A stretch of 64,000 nt of DNA from positions 1,458,120-1,522,119 of the forward strand of contig NZ_CP061311.1 of the NCBI RefSeq assembly GCF_018688095.1, given 5' to 3'. The notes below the pieces were generated by a model that saw only the letters and a program-made list of their open reading frames with translations, searched no databases and was not told where the DNA came from. Positions 16,806-26,376 of this stretch are shown here, piece by piece; the stretch's first letter is position 1; each line of letters opens with the position of its first letter. The position numbers and the translations under genes are program-made. The DNA comes from Polynucleobacter sp. AP-Titi-500A-B4 (lineage in GTDB: Bacteria; Pseudomonadota; Gammaproteobacteria; Burkholderiales; Burkholderiaceae).

Positions 16806-17545
16806 ACTTTTAATAAATGATAAAGGTTACGCAACATTCCCGCAGTAGCACCCCAAATAAAGCGGTTCTCATAGGGCATTGAATAAAAACGTCGGCCGCC
16901 CTGCTCACTTTGCCACAGTCTGACCTGGTGGTTAGCAGGATCCAACAAAAAACGTAGGGGAACCTCAAAAACATCTGCCACTTCAAATGCATCTAAGACA
17001 TATTCTGCCTGAGGCTGAACTAATCCTACTACTGGTGTGACGCTATAGCCAGAAACTGTCAAATATTGGGGTAGATAACCTATGATCTCAACCCTTTTTC
17101 GATCTAAACCAATTTCCTCTTGGCTCTCTCGTAATGCCGTGTCATCTGGGCTCAGATCTTCCGGATCCATCCGCCCACCCGGAAAGCTAATCTGCCCTGC
17201 ATGATCACGTAAGTGATTGGTTCTTTGTGTAAGTAAAACAGAGAGGCCCCCTTCTTTCAGCAGCAAAGGGATCAATACTGCTGCACGCGTGACTTTTCCA
17301 GCCGCCTGACGCTTAGCAATGATGTCGGCAGCAATCACATGGCGATTCTCATCCGTAATCTCTGGTTGCCATTCTGGTTGATGCTGAAGACGTGCCTTTA
17401 AAGCCTTTGGCTCCAGTAATTCGGGAGCTACCTTTTTATCCTGAATGCAGACCTCATGAATAGGAATCTCTTCCGCATTAAATCCAGGAGGCGCAGCAAC
17501 ATTGATGGCATCTTCTTCAGGCTTTGAGATCTTGGACATGGTCAT
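16802..17545 (-). CDS. CoA pyrophosphatase-like Nudix hydrolase
   Basis: Hydrolyses the pyrophosphate of CoA or its derivatives in the family (NudL/PCD1). The core RTNHLRDHAGQISFPGGR just before the Nudix box matches the CoA-specific UPF0035 signature. The box itself is visible as GGRMDPED, then TALRESQEEIGL. An N-terminal extension of about 70 residues precedes the fold, total 247. It follows rplS after that gene's terminator and is coupled to the CobD-like gene. Confidence 0.88.
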   Translation of the reverse strand: MTMSKISKPEEDAINVAAPPGFNAEEIPIHEVCIQDKKVAPELLEPKALKARLQHQPEWQPEITDENRHVIAADIIAKRQAAGKVTRAAVLIPLLLKEGGLSVLLTQRTNHLRDHAGQISFPGGRMDPEDLSPDDTALRESQEEIGLDRKRVEIIGYLPQYLTVSGYSVTPVVGLVQPQAEYVLDAFEVADVFEVPLRFLLDPANHQVRLWQSEQGGRRFYSMPYENRFIWGATAGMLRNLYHLLKV

Positions 17546-17558
17546 ATTCTAAGGTAAC

Positions 17559-17583
17559 AAAAAAGGCGACCGAGGCCGCCTTT
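17559..17583 (-). terminator. Terminator of the rpsP-rimM-trmD-rplS cluster
   Basis: AAAGGCG (17562-17568) pairs with CGCCTTT (17577-17583). On the minus strand the hairpin runs into a T-rich tail (TTTTTTTGTT). It sits between the rplS stop and the Nudix start codon. Confidence 0.8.
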
Positions 17584-17604
17584 CTGTTTACCTCAATGCA
17601 GCAA

Positions 17605-18000
17605 TTATTCAGCAGCAACAGCAGCTGTTGGTTTAACGCGTGCTTGAAGTTTTTCTTTAATACGTGCTGACTTACCAGAACGATCGCGCAAGTAGTACAA
17701 CTTAGCACGACGTACATCACCGCGACGCTTCACTTCAACGCTAGCGATCAATGGTGAGTAGGTTTGGAAAGTACGCTCAACGCCTTCACCAGAAGAAATC
17801 TTGCGCACGATAAAGCTGGAATTGAGTCCGCGATTACGTTTAGCAATCACAACGCCTTCAAAGGCCTGGGTACGCTTACGTGTACCTTCAACTACGTTTA
17901 CGCTAACAACTACTGTGTCACCAGGTGCGAAGCTTGGCAATACTTTGTTAGCACTTAAGCGAGCAATTTCTTCTTGCTCAATTTTTGCAATTAAATTCAT
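17605..18000 (-). CDS. rplS: 50S ribosomal protein L19
   Basis: L19 lies at the 30S-50S interface. The 131 residues begin MNLIAKIEQEEI and contain PSFAPGDTVVVSV, RTQAFEGVVIA and VRRAKLYYLRDRSGKSARI, all family signatures. The tail is Ala-rich (TAAVAAE). It is last in rpsP-rimM-trmD-rplS, separated from trmD by 136 bp that hold no other gene and could contain an internal promoter. Confidence 0.98.
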   Translation of the reverse strand: MNLIAKIEQEEIARLSANKVLPSFAPGDTVVVSVNVVEGTRKRTQAFEGVVIAKRNRGLNSSFIVRKISSGEGVERTFQTYSPLIASVEVKRRGDVRRAKLYYLRDRSGKSARIKEKLQARVKPTAAVAAE

Positions 18001-18136
18001 TTTTAATCCTTAAACATCATATTAGCGTTTAATCCCGAGATTTAAATCAACGGACCTAATAGAGGATGCAGTTAAAACAATTTCACTAAACCAAAAACCA
18101 AACCACTTATTCACAACTGCACACTACTGAAAGTAT

Positions 18137-18883
18137 TTACAGCGAGCGAAGAAATTGTTCATCTTCTCGGGTTAGTAACCCATTGGCTCTAGCCGAATCA
18201 ATTAAATCTGGCCTTAACCTGAACGTCAGCTCTAAAGACTTCTGCCGACGCCAATCCGCTATTTTAGCGTGATGTCCGCCCAAAAGCACGTCTGGCACCG
18301 ATAAATTTTCATAAATCTCGGGTCTGGTGTAGTGCGGATAGTCCAAAAGGCCATTCATAAAGCTATCCTGGGTGGCAGATTCGCCATCCCCTAGGGCGCC
18401 TGGGATCAGCCTAATAACCGCATCCATCATGGCCATAGCGGGGATTTCACCCCCAGAAAGCACAAAATCACCGATAGAAAGCTGTAAATCCACATTGCGA
18501 TCTACAAAGCGTTGGTCTACCGCCTCATAGCGACCACAAACAAAGGTCAAATTTCCTAAATTGAGGATATTGGAGGCTATTTTTTGAGAAAAACGCTCCC
18601 CTTGAGGTGCTAAAAGACAAATGGGACCGGTTTTGACTCCAGCAGCTTGGTGAGCCTCTTTAATTCCGGCAAGAGTATCTTCAAGGGGTTTAGCCATCAT
18701 GACCATGCCTGGACCGCCACCATAAGCGCGATCGTCGACTGTCTTGCGAGGATCAGAGCAAAAATCTCGAGGGTTCCATAAGTGAACGCTAGCTAAAGAA
18801 TGCTCACAGGCACGACCCGTCACACCCCACTGCGTGAGCGCAGAAAACATCTCTGGAAATAAAGTGACGACATCAAAGCGCAT
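18137..18883 (-). CDS. trmD: tRNA (guanine37-N1)-methyltransferase
   Basis: SPOUT-class enzyme that methylates G37 of tRNAs from SAM, preventing +1 frameshifting. Motifs: MRFDVVTLFPEMF at the start, the GGGPGMVM loop, and the trefoil-knot segment SIGDFVLSGGE followed by YPHYTRPE. Length of 248 is standard. It lies 29 bp downstream of rimM in the canonical cluster. Confidence 0.97.
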   Translation of the reverse strand: MRFDVVTLFPEMFSALTQWGVTGRACEHSLASVHLWNPRDFCSDPRKTVDDRAYGGGPGMVMMAKPLEDTLAGIKEAHQAAGVKTGPICLLAPQGERFSQKIASNILNLGNLTFVCGRYEAVDQRFVDRNVDLQLSIGDFVLSGGEIPAMAMMDAVIRLIPGALGDGESATQDSFMNGLLDYPHYTRPEIYENLSVPDVLLGGHHAKIADWRRQKSLELTFRLRPDLIDSARANGLLTREDEQFLRSL

Positions 18884-18912
18884 GTTGTTTGTTTTGATTG
18901 TTTACCTTAGTT

Positions 18913-19485
18913 TTACTGCCAGTCCAATTGCCAATCCAGCGTAATCGCTTTATTTGGCAAGTCTACGTTTTGCACCACTTCCTTTACAAAAGGCACAAGA
19001 TATTTCATTTCTTTTGTGGCTAAATCACCGATAGCAATTACACCATGCGCGCCATTTTCAGTGACATCAAGCACAACACCTAGAGCTTCATTTTGTAAAT
19101 TGATTGCTTGGCAGCCAATCAAATCCACCCAGTAATAAGAATCGCTTTCTACTTTTGGAAACGCATCACGAGCCACCAAGATGCGTGCCCCTTTAAGCGC
19201 TAAAGCTTGATCACGGTCAGTCACACCATCCAAGGCGACAACAACATTACCACTATGCATCTTGGCACTCTTTACCCTGTATTGCATCAGGGAGGCCTGC
19301 TCTACAGACGCAGAAACGCCAGCATCCCTGCGCGGGATCAATGAAAGCCAAACTGCTTTAGAAGAGAGAAGTGCTACAGGATCTGGTGAGTGAGGTCTAA
19401 CCTTCACTTGCCCCTGCAAACCTTGCGCCTCAGAAATAGCGCCAAGTTCAATCAAATCATTTAGGGAAGGCGTACTCATTTGCAA
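18913..19485 (-). CDS. rimM: 16S rRNA processing protein RimM
   Basis: 30S maturation factor that binds S19. The N-terminal RimM domain (LGAISEAQGLQGQVKVRPHSPDP) is followed by a C-terminal PRC barrel (YYWVDLIGCQAI, ENGAHGVIAI, YLVPFVKEVVQNVDL). The length is 190 residues. It sits between rpsP and trmD, the usual order. Confidence 0.95.
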   Translation of the reverse strand: MQMSTPSLNDLIELGAISEAQGLQGQVKVRPHSPDPVALLSSKAVWLSLIPRRDAGVSASVEQASLMQYRVKSAKMHSGNVVVALDGVTDRDQALALKGARILVARDAFPKVESDSYYWVDLIGCQAINLQNEALGVVLDVTENGAHGVIAIGDLATKEMKYLVPFVKEVVQNVDLPNKAITLDWQLDWQ

Positions 19486-19572
19486 GTCACCTTATTTTCC
19501 CAAAATAGAACTACCAATCAATTTCGAAACTTGAAGCATCAACTAAAGACTGAAGCCTCAAGCAACTAAATA

Positions 19573-19818
19573 TTAAGCAGCAGGATTGTTCTTAATTAAA
19601 CGAACAACAGTTGGAGATACTTGCGCGCCAACGCCAGTCCAGTAAGTCAGACGATCTTGAGCAATGCGCATGGCTTGCTCAGATGCAGCTGCTTGTGGAT
19701 TGAAGTAACCGATACGCTCGATAAAGTTCGAGTCACGACGGTTGCGCTTATCAGTAGCAACAATGCTGTAAAAAGGGCGCTTCTTAGAACCGCCGCGTGC
19801 CAGTCGAATGACGACCAT
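19573..19818 (-). CDS. rpsP: 30S ribosomal protein S16
   Basis: The 81-residue protein starts MVVIRLARGGSKKRPFY and has the RRDSNFIERIGYFNP motif of S16. It is the first gene of the minus-strand rpsP-rimM-trmD-rplS cluster. A TAGAAT hexamer on the minus strand (19935-19940) may be its -10, but the -35 is poor. Confidence 0.97.
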   Translation of the reverse strand: MVVIRLARGGSKKRPFYSIVATDKRNRRDSNFIERIGYFNPQAAASEQAMRIAQDRLTYWTGVGAQVSPTVVRLIKNNPAA

Positions 19819-20042
19819 ACTTATTCCTTAAAATCTAAAAATGAAAACAGGTTGATTACAACCCAATGAAATTACTACAAAAATCTTGGGCTCCAGCTCA
19901 CCAACTAAACGTACGGTAAAGCGGAAAACCTCATATTCTAGACGAAAACCCCTACTTCTTCCACCTATTTAAGCGTTGAAGACAGTAGAATAGAATCCAA
20001 ATCAATATAAAAAATACATATAAATCAGTCACTTATAACAAT

Positions 20043-20573
20043 ATGCCCGATAAAATACCCCCATTAATGCGCTTTAGAGGCTCTTTAAAGCACCTCGGGA
20101 TTGTGCTTTCTTGCATAGCGTTAGGGCTTTTGAGTGCCTGCGCTAATGTGATTCCCCCCTGTGGCGCCAAAATCAGCCCGCCAAGTAGCGAACTACGCAA
20201 TACCCGTTGGGAGCTCACTCGCTGGAATTTACCCCCCAATAGCTATGGCGAGGTTCGGGCCCGCCAAATACCCCAAGGCGAAGCAAGCAACCCGATTCAA
20301 ATTACTTTTGATGCCAATGGCCAACGGGTAAGTGGATCTACTGGATGCAATCGCTTTACCGCAGAGCTCAATGAAGATTCTCGAGGCTTTAGCCTGAGCA
20401 AAATTGCCAGTACAAAAATGGCTTGCGCTCCGCAACGCATGGAGTTGGAAAATGATTTTCTGTACGAGCTCAATGACTACCGCAGCATTGTTCGTAACGG
20501 CGATCAACTACTGATGATTGGCGCCGATCGTGAAGTGCTGAGTTTTACGCAACGCTCTGTGACCACTAAATAA
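20043..20573 (+). CDS. META-domain lipoprotein (HslJ-like)
   Basis: The N-terminal hydrophobic stretch ends in a lipobox, LLSAC, so the protein is likely an outer- or inner-membrane lipoprotein. The remainder is a META/HslJ domain: NTRWELTRW, the ITFDANGQRVSGSTGCNRF signature with its conserved Cys/Asn, and STKMACAPQRMELENDFL. Length is 176 from ATG 20043; an internal ATG at 20067 (MRFRGSLKHLG) would give a more usual signal peptide. HslJ-type proteins are linked to heat or drug tolerance, but the role is not established. Confidence 0.82.
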   Translation: MPDKIPPLMRFRGSLKHLGIVLSCIALGLLSACANVIPPCGAKISPPSSELRNTRWELTRWNLPPNSYGEVRARQIPQGEASNPIQITFDANGQRVSGSTGCNRFTAELNEDSRGFSLSKIASTKMACAPQRMELENDFLYELNDYRSIVRNGDQLLMIGADREVLSFTQRSVTTK

Positions 20574-20590
20574 AAAGTATTAATACCTTT

Positions 20591-21037
20591 ATGAAAAAAT
20601 CCAAACTTCTATTTTGTACACTCGGCCTATTATTTCCAGGCACTGGTCTGAATTGCTTTTATTTGCAGGGCCTCAAATCCTTCTGGGCTTGGGCACAATT
20701 GTTCGCATTATTTGGAGGATTTGTTGGCTGGGGTCTACTCAAAGATGCACACTTTCACTCAGGCCCTGGTTGGGTGCTACTGACTTTTGGCTTTATTGCA
20801 ATTGAAGCAAGTTGGCTCACCACAATTGCTTTTGGTCTTCGTCCTGATGAAAAATGGGATGCACAATTTAATCCTGGCATTGCAGAAGATCAGCGCAGTC
20901 AATCGGGCTGGTTAGTCATTTTGACAGTCATCTTTTCTCTAGTGCTTGGCGCTGGTGTCATGATGACCTTCTTGGCGATTGCATTTGAGCAATTCTTTAT
21001 TTCTCAGCTCCAAGAAGCCAGAAAGCTATCCCAGTAA
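20591..21037 (+). CDS. Hypothetical membrane protein, TM2-like
   Basis: The 148-residue protein has about four hydrophobic segments. It opens with KLLFCTLGLLFPGTGLNCFYLQG, reminiscent of the first helix-turn of TM2-domain proteins (glycine- and proline-rich, then FYLG-like). A charged cytosolic or periplasmic loop (RPDEKWDAQFNPG) precedes the last helix. It follows the META lipoprotein by 17 bp, so the pair may be co-transcribed. Function is not known. Confidence 0.6.
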   Translation: MKKSKLLFCTLGLLFPGTGLNCFYLQGLKSFWAWAQLFALFGGFVGWGLLKDAHFHSGPGWVLLTFGFIAIEASWLTTIAFGLRPDEKWDAQFNPGIAEDQRSQSGWLVILTVIFSLVLGAGVMMTFLAIAFEQFFISQLQEARKLSQ

Positions 21038-21084
21038 TAGCAAATAGCTTTCGTATGTAGTGCTAACTTGATATTGGCAATACT

Positions 21085-22872
21085 TTAGAACTGCTCCACT
21101 TCTAATGCATTGGTAGAGTACCCGCCTTCAACAATCGATGTCGCCAAAGCTTGCGCTTGTGGCAATAAGTTTTCGGCAAAGAAGCGGGCTGTTGCAATCT
21201 TGGTGTTGTAGAAGGCAGGATCGCTATCGCGCAAACGCTCTGCTGCCAATAAGCCACGTGCCATTTGCCAGCCACCCAAAACTAAGCCGGACAAACGTAA
21301 GTAAGCAAAGCTACCAGCGTATACCGCTTTGGTATCTGTCTTCGCATTTGCCAAGATATAAGCCACTGCCTCATCAAATGCAGCACGCCCAGCAGTTAAT
21401 TGCTTTAGCACCGCTTTGGCATCCGCGCTACCACTGGTAGCCAGTTCTTTTTCAGTTTCCGCAATTCGTTGTGCAAGTACTTTTGCAGTAGCGCCGCCAT
21501 CACGGACAGTTTTTCTGCCGACCAAGTCATTCGCCTGAATCGCTGTTGTGCCTTCATAAATCGTCAGAATGCGTGCATCACGATAGTGTTGTGCAGCACC
21601 AGTCTCTTCAATAAAGCCCATACCGCCATGCACTTGCACGCCCAGACTGGCAACTTCAATCGACATCTCGGTAGAGAAGCCCTTCACAATGGGTACCAAG
21701 AATTCATAAACGGATTGATTGGCTTTGCGTACCGTTTCATCTGGCGCAGCATGCTGTGCATCGTATGCAGCGGCAGCGTAATACGCTAAGGCGCGAGATG
21801 CCTCAACATAAGCGCGCATCGTCATCAACATGCGCTTCACATCGGGCTGATGAATAATTGCCACTGGACCTGGAGACCCAGCTAGGTCACGACTTTGAAC
21901 ACGATCTTTAGCGTATTGAACCGCTTTTTGATAGGCGCGCTCTGCTACAGCAATACCTTGCATGCCCACCGCAAAACGTGCGGCGTTCATCATCACAAAC
22001 ATATATTCAAGACCGCGATTTTCTTCGCCAACCAAATAACCAATCGCACCACCGTGATCGCCAAACTGTAATACAGCGGTTGGGCTAGCCTTAATACCTA
22101 GCTTATGTTCAATAGACACACAGTGAACATCATTACGCTCAACTAAAGAGCCATCTGCATTGACTAAGAACTTAGGCACTACAAATAAAGAGATTCCCTT
22201 AACTCCTTCAGGCGCATCAGGCGTTCTCGCCAAGACTAGATGAATAATATTCTTGGCCATATCGTGCTCACCATAGGTGATATAGATCTTAGTACCAAAT
22301 ATTTTGTAAGTGCCATTACCTTCAGGCACAGCTTTAGAGCGCACCATCGATAAATCAGAGCCTGCTTGTGGCTCGGTCAAGCACATTGAACCAGTCCACT
22401 CACCAGAAATCATACTGGGCACAAACTGCTCTTGAAGCTCGGGGCTTGCAGCAGTGAGCAATGCTTCAATTGCACCATCCGTCAGCATCGGGCACAAAGC
22501 AAATGACAAGCTAGCCGAGTGAACCATTTCAAAACAGGCGGTAGCAATCAGCTTTGGCAAACCTTGGCCACCAAACTCTGCGGGATGAATGACACCCTGC
22601 CAGCCTGCAGCAGCAAATTGTTCAAATGCTTCTTTAAAGCCAGGAGTAGTTGTCACTACACCATCTTTTAATGAGCTTGGCTTTTGATCGCCAGTCCAAT
22701 TGAGTGGCGCCACAACATCTTGATTAAACTTTGCCGACTCTTCTAAGATGGCTGGGGCCAAATCAACATCAGCTCCCGCTTCTGCATAAGATGGGTAAGC
22801 CACCACTTCTGACAGTCCCGCTAATTCATTCATAACAAACAACATGTCTTTCACGGGGGCTACGTATGGCAT
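21085..22872 (-). CDS. Acyl-CoA dehydrogenase, large (DmdC-like) type
   Basis: FAD-dependent alpha,beta-dehydrogenation of an acyl-CoA, passing electrons to ETF. At 595 residues it is of the long class with an extra C-terminal domain, to which methylmercaptopropionyl-CoA dehydrogenase DmdC belongs. Motifs: CLTEPQAGSDLSMVRSKA (FAD-binding), YGEHDMAKN, GGMGFIEETG and the active-site region TIYEGTTAIQAND with the catalytic Glu. It is last in an operon with etfB and etfA (38 bp gap to etfA). The substrate is unproved; short or branched acyl-CoAs are equally possible. Confidence 0.92.
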   Translation of the reverse strand: MPYVAPVKDMLFVMNELAGLSEVVAYPSYAEAGADVDLAPAILEESAKFNQDVVAPLNWTGDQKPSSLKDGVVTTTPGFKEAFEQFAAAGWQGVIHPAEFGGQGLPKLIATACFEMVHSASLSFALCPMLTDGAIEALLTAASPELQEQFVPSMISGEWTGSMCLTEPQAGSDLSMVRSKAVPEGNGTYKIFGTKIYITYGEHDMAKNIIHLVLARTPDAPEGVKGISLFVVPKFLVNADGSLVERNDVHCVSIEHKLGIKASPTAVLQFGDHGGAIGYLVGEENRGLEYMFVMMNAARFAVGMQGIAVAERAYQKAVQYAKDRVQSRDLAGSPGPVAIIHQPDVKRMLMTMRAYVEASRALAYYAAAAYDAQHAAPDETVRKANQSVYEFLVPIVKGFSTEMSIEVASLGVQVHGGMGFIEETGAAQHYRDARILTIYEGTTAIQANDLVGRKTVRDGGATAKVLAQRIAETEKELATSGSADAKAVLKQLTAGRAAFDEAVAYILANAKTDTKAVYAGSFAYLRLSGLVLGGWQMARGLLAAERLRDSDPAFYNTKIATARFFAENLLPQAQALATSIVEGGYSTNALEVEQF

Positions 22873-22910
22873 TACAACTCCTATTGATTCAAATCGAATG
22901 GAATATAAAA

Positions 22911-23846
22911 TTATGAGAGGGCTTTCGTTAACTCAGGTACTGCGGTGAAGAGGTCAGCCACTAAGCCGTAATCTGCAACACCAAAGATTGGTGCTTCAGG
23001 ATCTTTATTAATGGCAACAATCACTTTGGAATCTTTCATACCCGCCAAATGCTGAATCGCGCCCGAGATACCAACGGCAACATATAGTTGTGGAGCAACG
23101 ATCTTGCCTGTTTGACCAACTTGATAGTCATTGGGGACATAACCCGCATCTACAGCAGCGCGTGAGGCACCCAAGGCTGCACCCAATTTGTCCGCTAAAG
23201 GGACAACCAGTTCCTGATACTTTTCACCAGAGCCCAAACCACGACCGCCAGATACGATGATCTTGGCCGCAGTGAGTTCTGGGCGATCTGATTTAGTAAG
23301 TTCACGACCGACAAAAGAAGACTTGCCAGCGCTATCAGCGGCGGCGCCCTTTTCAATTGCAGCAGATCCACCAGTAGCAGCTACAGGATCAAATCCCGTA
23401 GTGCGCACAGTGATCACTTTGACCGCATCACCAGACTGAACGGTGGCAATTGCATTACCTGCATAGATCGGACGCTCAAAAGTATCAGCAGAGATAACTT
23501 TAGTAATGTCAGATAACTGAGCCACATCCAACTTAGCAGCAACGCGTGGCAATACATTCTTACCATTAGCGGTTGCTGGTGCGAGGATATGGCTGTAGCC
23601 ATTCGCAATCGAAAGAATCTGTGCGGCCAAAGGTTCGGCCAATTGATCTGCCAAATTAGCGGCATCAATTTGAATCACTTTGCGTACGCCGGCTATTTGA
23701 GCTGCTGCAGTTGCAGCTGCGTCAGCGCCACTACCAGCAACCAACACATCCACATCCGGGGAGCACTGCAAAGCTGCAGCAACGGCATTTAAGGTCGCCG
23801 CCTTTAAGGATTGATTGTCGTGTTCAGCAATTACAAGAGCAGCCAT
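22911..23846 (-). CDS. etfA: Electron transfer flavoprotein alpha subunit
   Basis: FAD-carrying subunit that moves electrons from acyl-CoA dehydrogenases to ETF-ubiquinone oxidoreductase. The C-terminal FAD domain shows GRGLGSGEKY, ASRAAVDAGY, QVGQTGKIVAPQLYVAVGISGAIQH in pieces, and the end INKDPEAPIFGVADYG. Length is 311 residues. The ATG directly abuts the etfB stop. Confidence 0.96.
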   Translation of the reverse strand: MAALVIAEHDNQSLKAATLNAVAAALQCSPDVDVLVAGSGADAAATAAAQIAGVRKVIQIDAANLADQLAEPLAAQILSIANGYSHILAPATANGKNVLPRVAAKLDVAQLSDITKVISADTFERPIYAGNAIATVQSGDAVKVITVRTTGFDPVAATGGSAAIEKGAAADSAGKSSFVGRELTKSDRPELTAAKIIVSGGRGLGSGEKYQELVVPLADKLGAALGASRAAVDAGYVPNDYQVGQTGKIVAPQLYVAVGISGAIQHLAGMKDSKVIVAINKDPEAPIFGVADYGLVADLFTAVPELTKALS

Positions 23847-24596
23847 TTAAATCACCTTCGCTTCATTTTTGAGTTTATCAACCAGAGCGGTTACGTCAGC
23901 AACCATCACACCAGCACTACGCTTTGGTGGCTCTTCTACTTTGAGCGTTTTCAGACGTGGGGCAATGTCAACACCGAGATCTTCTGGTTTAACAATATCG
24001 ATCGTCTTCTTCTTAGCCTTCATGATGTTGGGCAAAGTGACATAGCGCGGCTCATTGAGGCGCAAGTCAGTAGTAATCACTGCCGGCAATGACAGAGCGA
24101 TGGTTTCTAAACCACCGTCAACCTCGCGAGTCACGGTGGCTTTACCATCAGCAATCACTACTTTAGAAGCAAAAGTTGCTTGTGGAATATCCATCAAGCT
24201 AGCCAACATCTGACCTGTTTGATTGCTATCGTCATCAATCGCTTGTTTACCGAGGATGATGACTTGCACTTGCTCTTTATCGGAGAGCGCCTTGAGAATC
24301 TTCGCTACTGCCAAGGGTTGCAACTCAGTATCGGTCTCGACCAAAATCGCACGATCTGCACCAATGGCTAAAGCCGTACGCAGGGTTTCTTGGCATTGAG
24401 TCACGCCAGCAGTCACTACCACTATTTCAGTTGCAATACCTGCTTCTTTGAGGCGCACTGCTTCTTCAACAGCAATCTCATCAAAAGGATTCATGCTCAT
24501 TTTGACGTTAGCAATATCGACGCCAGAGTTATCTGACTTCACACGAACTTTGACGTTGTAATCAACAACACGTTTCACCGCAACTAAGATCTTCAT
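23847..24596 (-). CDS. etfB: Electron transfer flavoprotein beta subunit
   Basis: AMP-binding partner of EtfA. It begins MKILVAVKRVVDYNVKV. NPFDEIAVEEAVRLKE and the AMP-site stretch LGKQAIDDDSNQTGQ are clear. Length is 249 residues. It is co-transcribed with etfA (no gap) and lies 84 bp after the acyl-CoA synthetase gene. Confidence 0.96.
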   Translation of the reverse strand: MKILVAVKRVVDYNVKVRVKSDNSGVDIANVKMSMNPFDEIAVEEAVRLKEAGIATEIVVVTAGVTQCQETLRTALAIGADRAILVETDTELQPLAVAKILKALSDKEQVQVIILGKQAIDDDSNQTGQMLASLMDIPQATFASKVVIADGKATVTREVDGGLETIALSLPAVITTDLRLNEPRYVTLPNIMKAKKKTIDIVKPEDLGVDIAPRLKTLKVEEPPKRSAGVMVADVTALVDKLKNEAKVI

Positions 24597-24680
24597 CTGA
24601 CTTTCACAATCCTCAATCTCTAAAACGATATTTATCTAAAAAATCGGGTAACCCTTTATTTTACCGCCCTCACTACTGAA

Positions 24681-26333
24681 CTAGACATCAATAGCGGAGG
24701 CTGATCCTGCCTGCTTACGAAGTTCAAACTTCTGAATTTTGCCGGTCGAGGTCTTAGGCAGCTCACAGAACACAATCGCCTTGGGCACTTTGAAGCCCGC
24801 CAAATGCTGCTTACAGTGGGCGATGATATCAGCCGGGGTTACTTCCATGCCCGGCTTAATCTCTAAAAATGCACAAGGAGTTTCTCCCCACTTTGGATCT
24901 GGCTTAGCAACCACAGCAGCAGCAATCACTGCTGGATGGCGATAGAGGACATCCTCCACTTCAACAGACGAAATATTTTCTCCGCCAGAAATAATGATGT
25001 CTTTACTGCGATCCTTCATTTTGATATAGCCATCTGGATTCATGACAGCTAAATCACCAGAATGGAACCAGCCACCCTCAAAAGCCTCTTGGGTTGCCTT
25101 TTCGTTCTTGAGGTAACCCTTCATTGCAATATTGCCCTTGAACATAATCTCACCCATGGTTTCGCCATCGGCAGGAACAGGTTTCATTGTTTCGGGATCA
25201 AGTACATCGATCGCTTGCTGTAAGTGGTAACGAACACCCTGGCGAGCATTTAATCGGGCACGCTCACCGATATCCACATCATTCCACTCATCTTGTTTCA
25301 CGCAAACTGCAGCGGGACCATACACTTCGGTCAAACCATAGACGTGGGTTAAATCAAAACCTAACTTCTCCATACCTTCAATAATCGAAGCAGGAGGTGC
25401 AGCGCCTGCAATTAAGCCTTTCACGCCCGCTGGCACACCAGCTTTGAGTTCATCAGGTGCGTTGACTAAGAGGTTATGCACAATCGGCGCTGCGCAGTAG
25501 TGGGTCACACCATGCTCTTTAATGGCAGCAAAGATATGTTGAGCATCTACACGGCGTAAGCACACATTAACGCCGGCACGAGCAGCGATAGTCCAAGGGA
25601 AACACCAACCATTGCAGTGGAACATAGGCAAAGTCCATAGATACACTGGATGCTTATTCATATCCCAATCAAGCACGTTAGAGACAGCATTAATGGCTGC
25701 GCCACGATGGTGATACACCACACCCTTAGGATTACCGGTTGTACCTGAGGTGTAGTTCAAGCAAATTGCTTGCCATTCATCTGCTGGTACTTGCCAAGGA
25801 AACTTTGGGTCCCCTTCCGCCAGCAATTGCTCATAAGTCAGCTTTCCTAGATTCTCACCAGCCACGTCATATTCTTTTTCTTCTACATCAATCACCAAAA
25901 ACTCGCGGCCAGTTTCTTTCTTGGCAAGCTCGAGTGCTTTTTTCATCACACCTGAAAACTCGGGATCCACAATCACGACCTTTGCTTCACCATGGTTCAA
26001 CATAAAAGCGATCGATTCTGGATCTAAGCGTGTATTCAAGGCATTCAATACTGCGCCCGCCATCGGGATACCAAAGTGCGCTTCAACCATTGGTGGCGTA
26101 TTGGGAAGCATCACTGCAACCGTATCGCCCAAGCCAATACCGTGCTTTTGCAAGGCGCTAGCAAGGCGACGACAGCGCTCATAAGTCTGCGCCCAAGTTT
26201 GACGCAAATTACCATGAACCACCGCAATCTTCTTTGGATAAATTTCTGCGGAGCGCTCCAAAAAGAGAAGTGGAGTAATTGGGGTGAAGTTCGCAGGATT
26301 GCGATCTAAACCTTGTTCATAAATATTGGCCAT
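24681..26333 (-). CDS. Acyl-CoA synthetase (AMP-forming), DmdB/medium-chain type
   Basis: Activates a carboxylic acid to its CoA ester through an acyl-AMP. The P-loop YTSGTTGNPKGV lies at about residue 193. Motif VYGLTEVYGPA and the hinge DRSKDIIISGGENIS are present. The C-terminal catalytic lysine is in PKTSTGKIQK, the site acetylated by Pat-type acetyltransferases in related enzymes. Length 550 fits acyl-CoA synthetases grouped with the DmdB ligase. It lies 43 bp downstream of a deacetylase-like gene and upstream of etfB/etfA and an acyl-CoA dehydrogenase, so it likely feeds that dehydrogenase. Confidence 0.92.
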   Translation of the reverse strand: MANIYEQGLDRNPANFTPITPLLFLERSAEIYPKKIAVVHGNLRQTWAQTYERCRRLASALQKHGIGLGDTVAVMLPNTPPMVEAHFGIPMAGAVLNALNTRLDPESIAFMLNHGEAKVVIVDPEFSGVMKKALELAKKETGREFLVIDVEEKEYDVAGENLGKLTYEQLLAEGDPKFPWQVPADEWQAICLNYTSGTTGNPKGVVYHHRGAAINAVSNVLDWDMNKHPVYLWTLPMFHCNGWCFPWTIAARAGVNVCLRRVDAQHIFAAIKEHGVTHYCAAPIVHNLLVNAPDELKAGVPAGVKGLIAGAAPPASIIEGMEKLGFDLTHVYGLTEVYGPAAVCVKQDEWNDVDIGERARLNARQGVRYHLQQAIDVLDPETMKPVPADGETMGEIMFKGNIAMKGYLKNEKATQEAFEGGWFHSGDLAVMNPDGYIKMKDRSKDIIISGGENISSVEVEDVLYRHPAVIAAAVVAKPDPKWGETPCAFLEIKPGMEVTPADIIAHCKQHLAGFKVPKAIVFCELPKTSTGKIQKFELRKQAGSASAIDV

Positions 26334-26376
26334 CTTTTACTTTCAATAACAGTTTGATTTTGAATTTTTCGATTCT

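Noticed and set aside
20033..20239. Minus-strand ORF overlapping the META-domain gene start
   Set aside because: It is a shadow of the lipoprotein signal region and has no credible start or homology.
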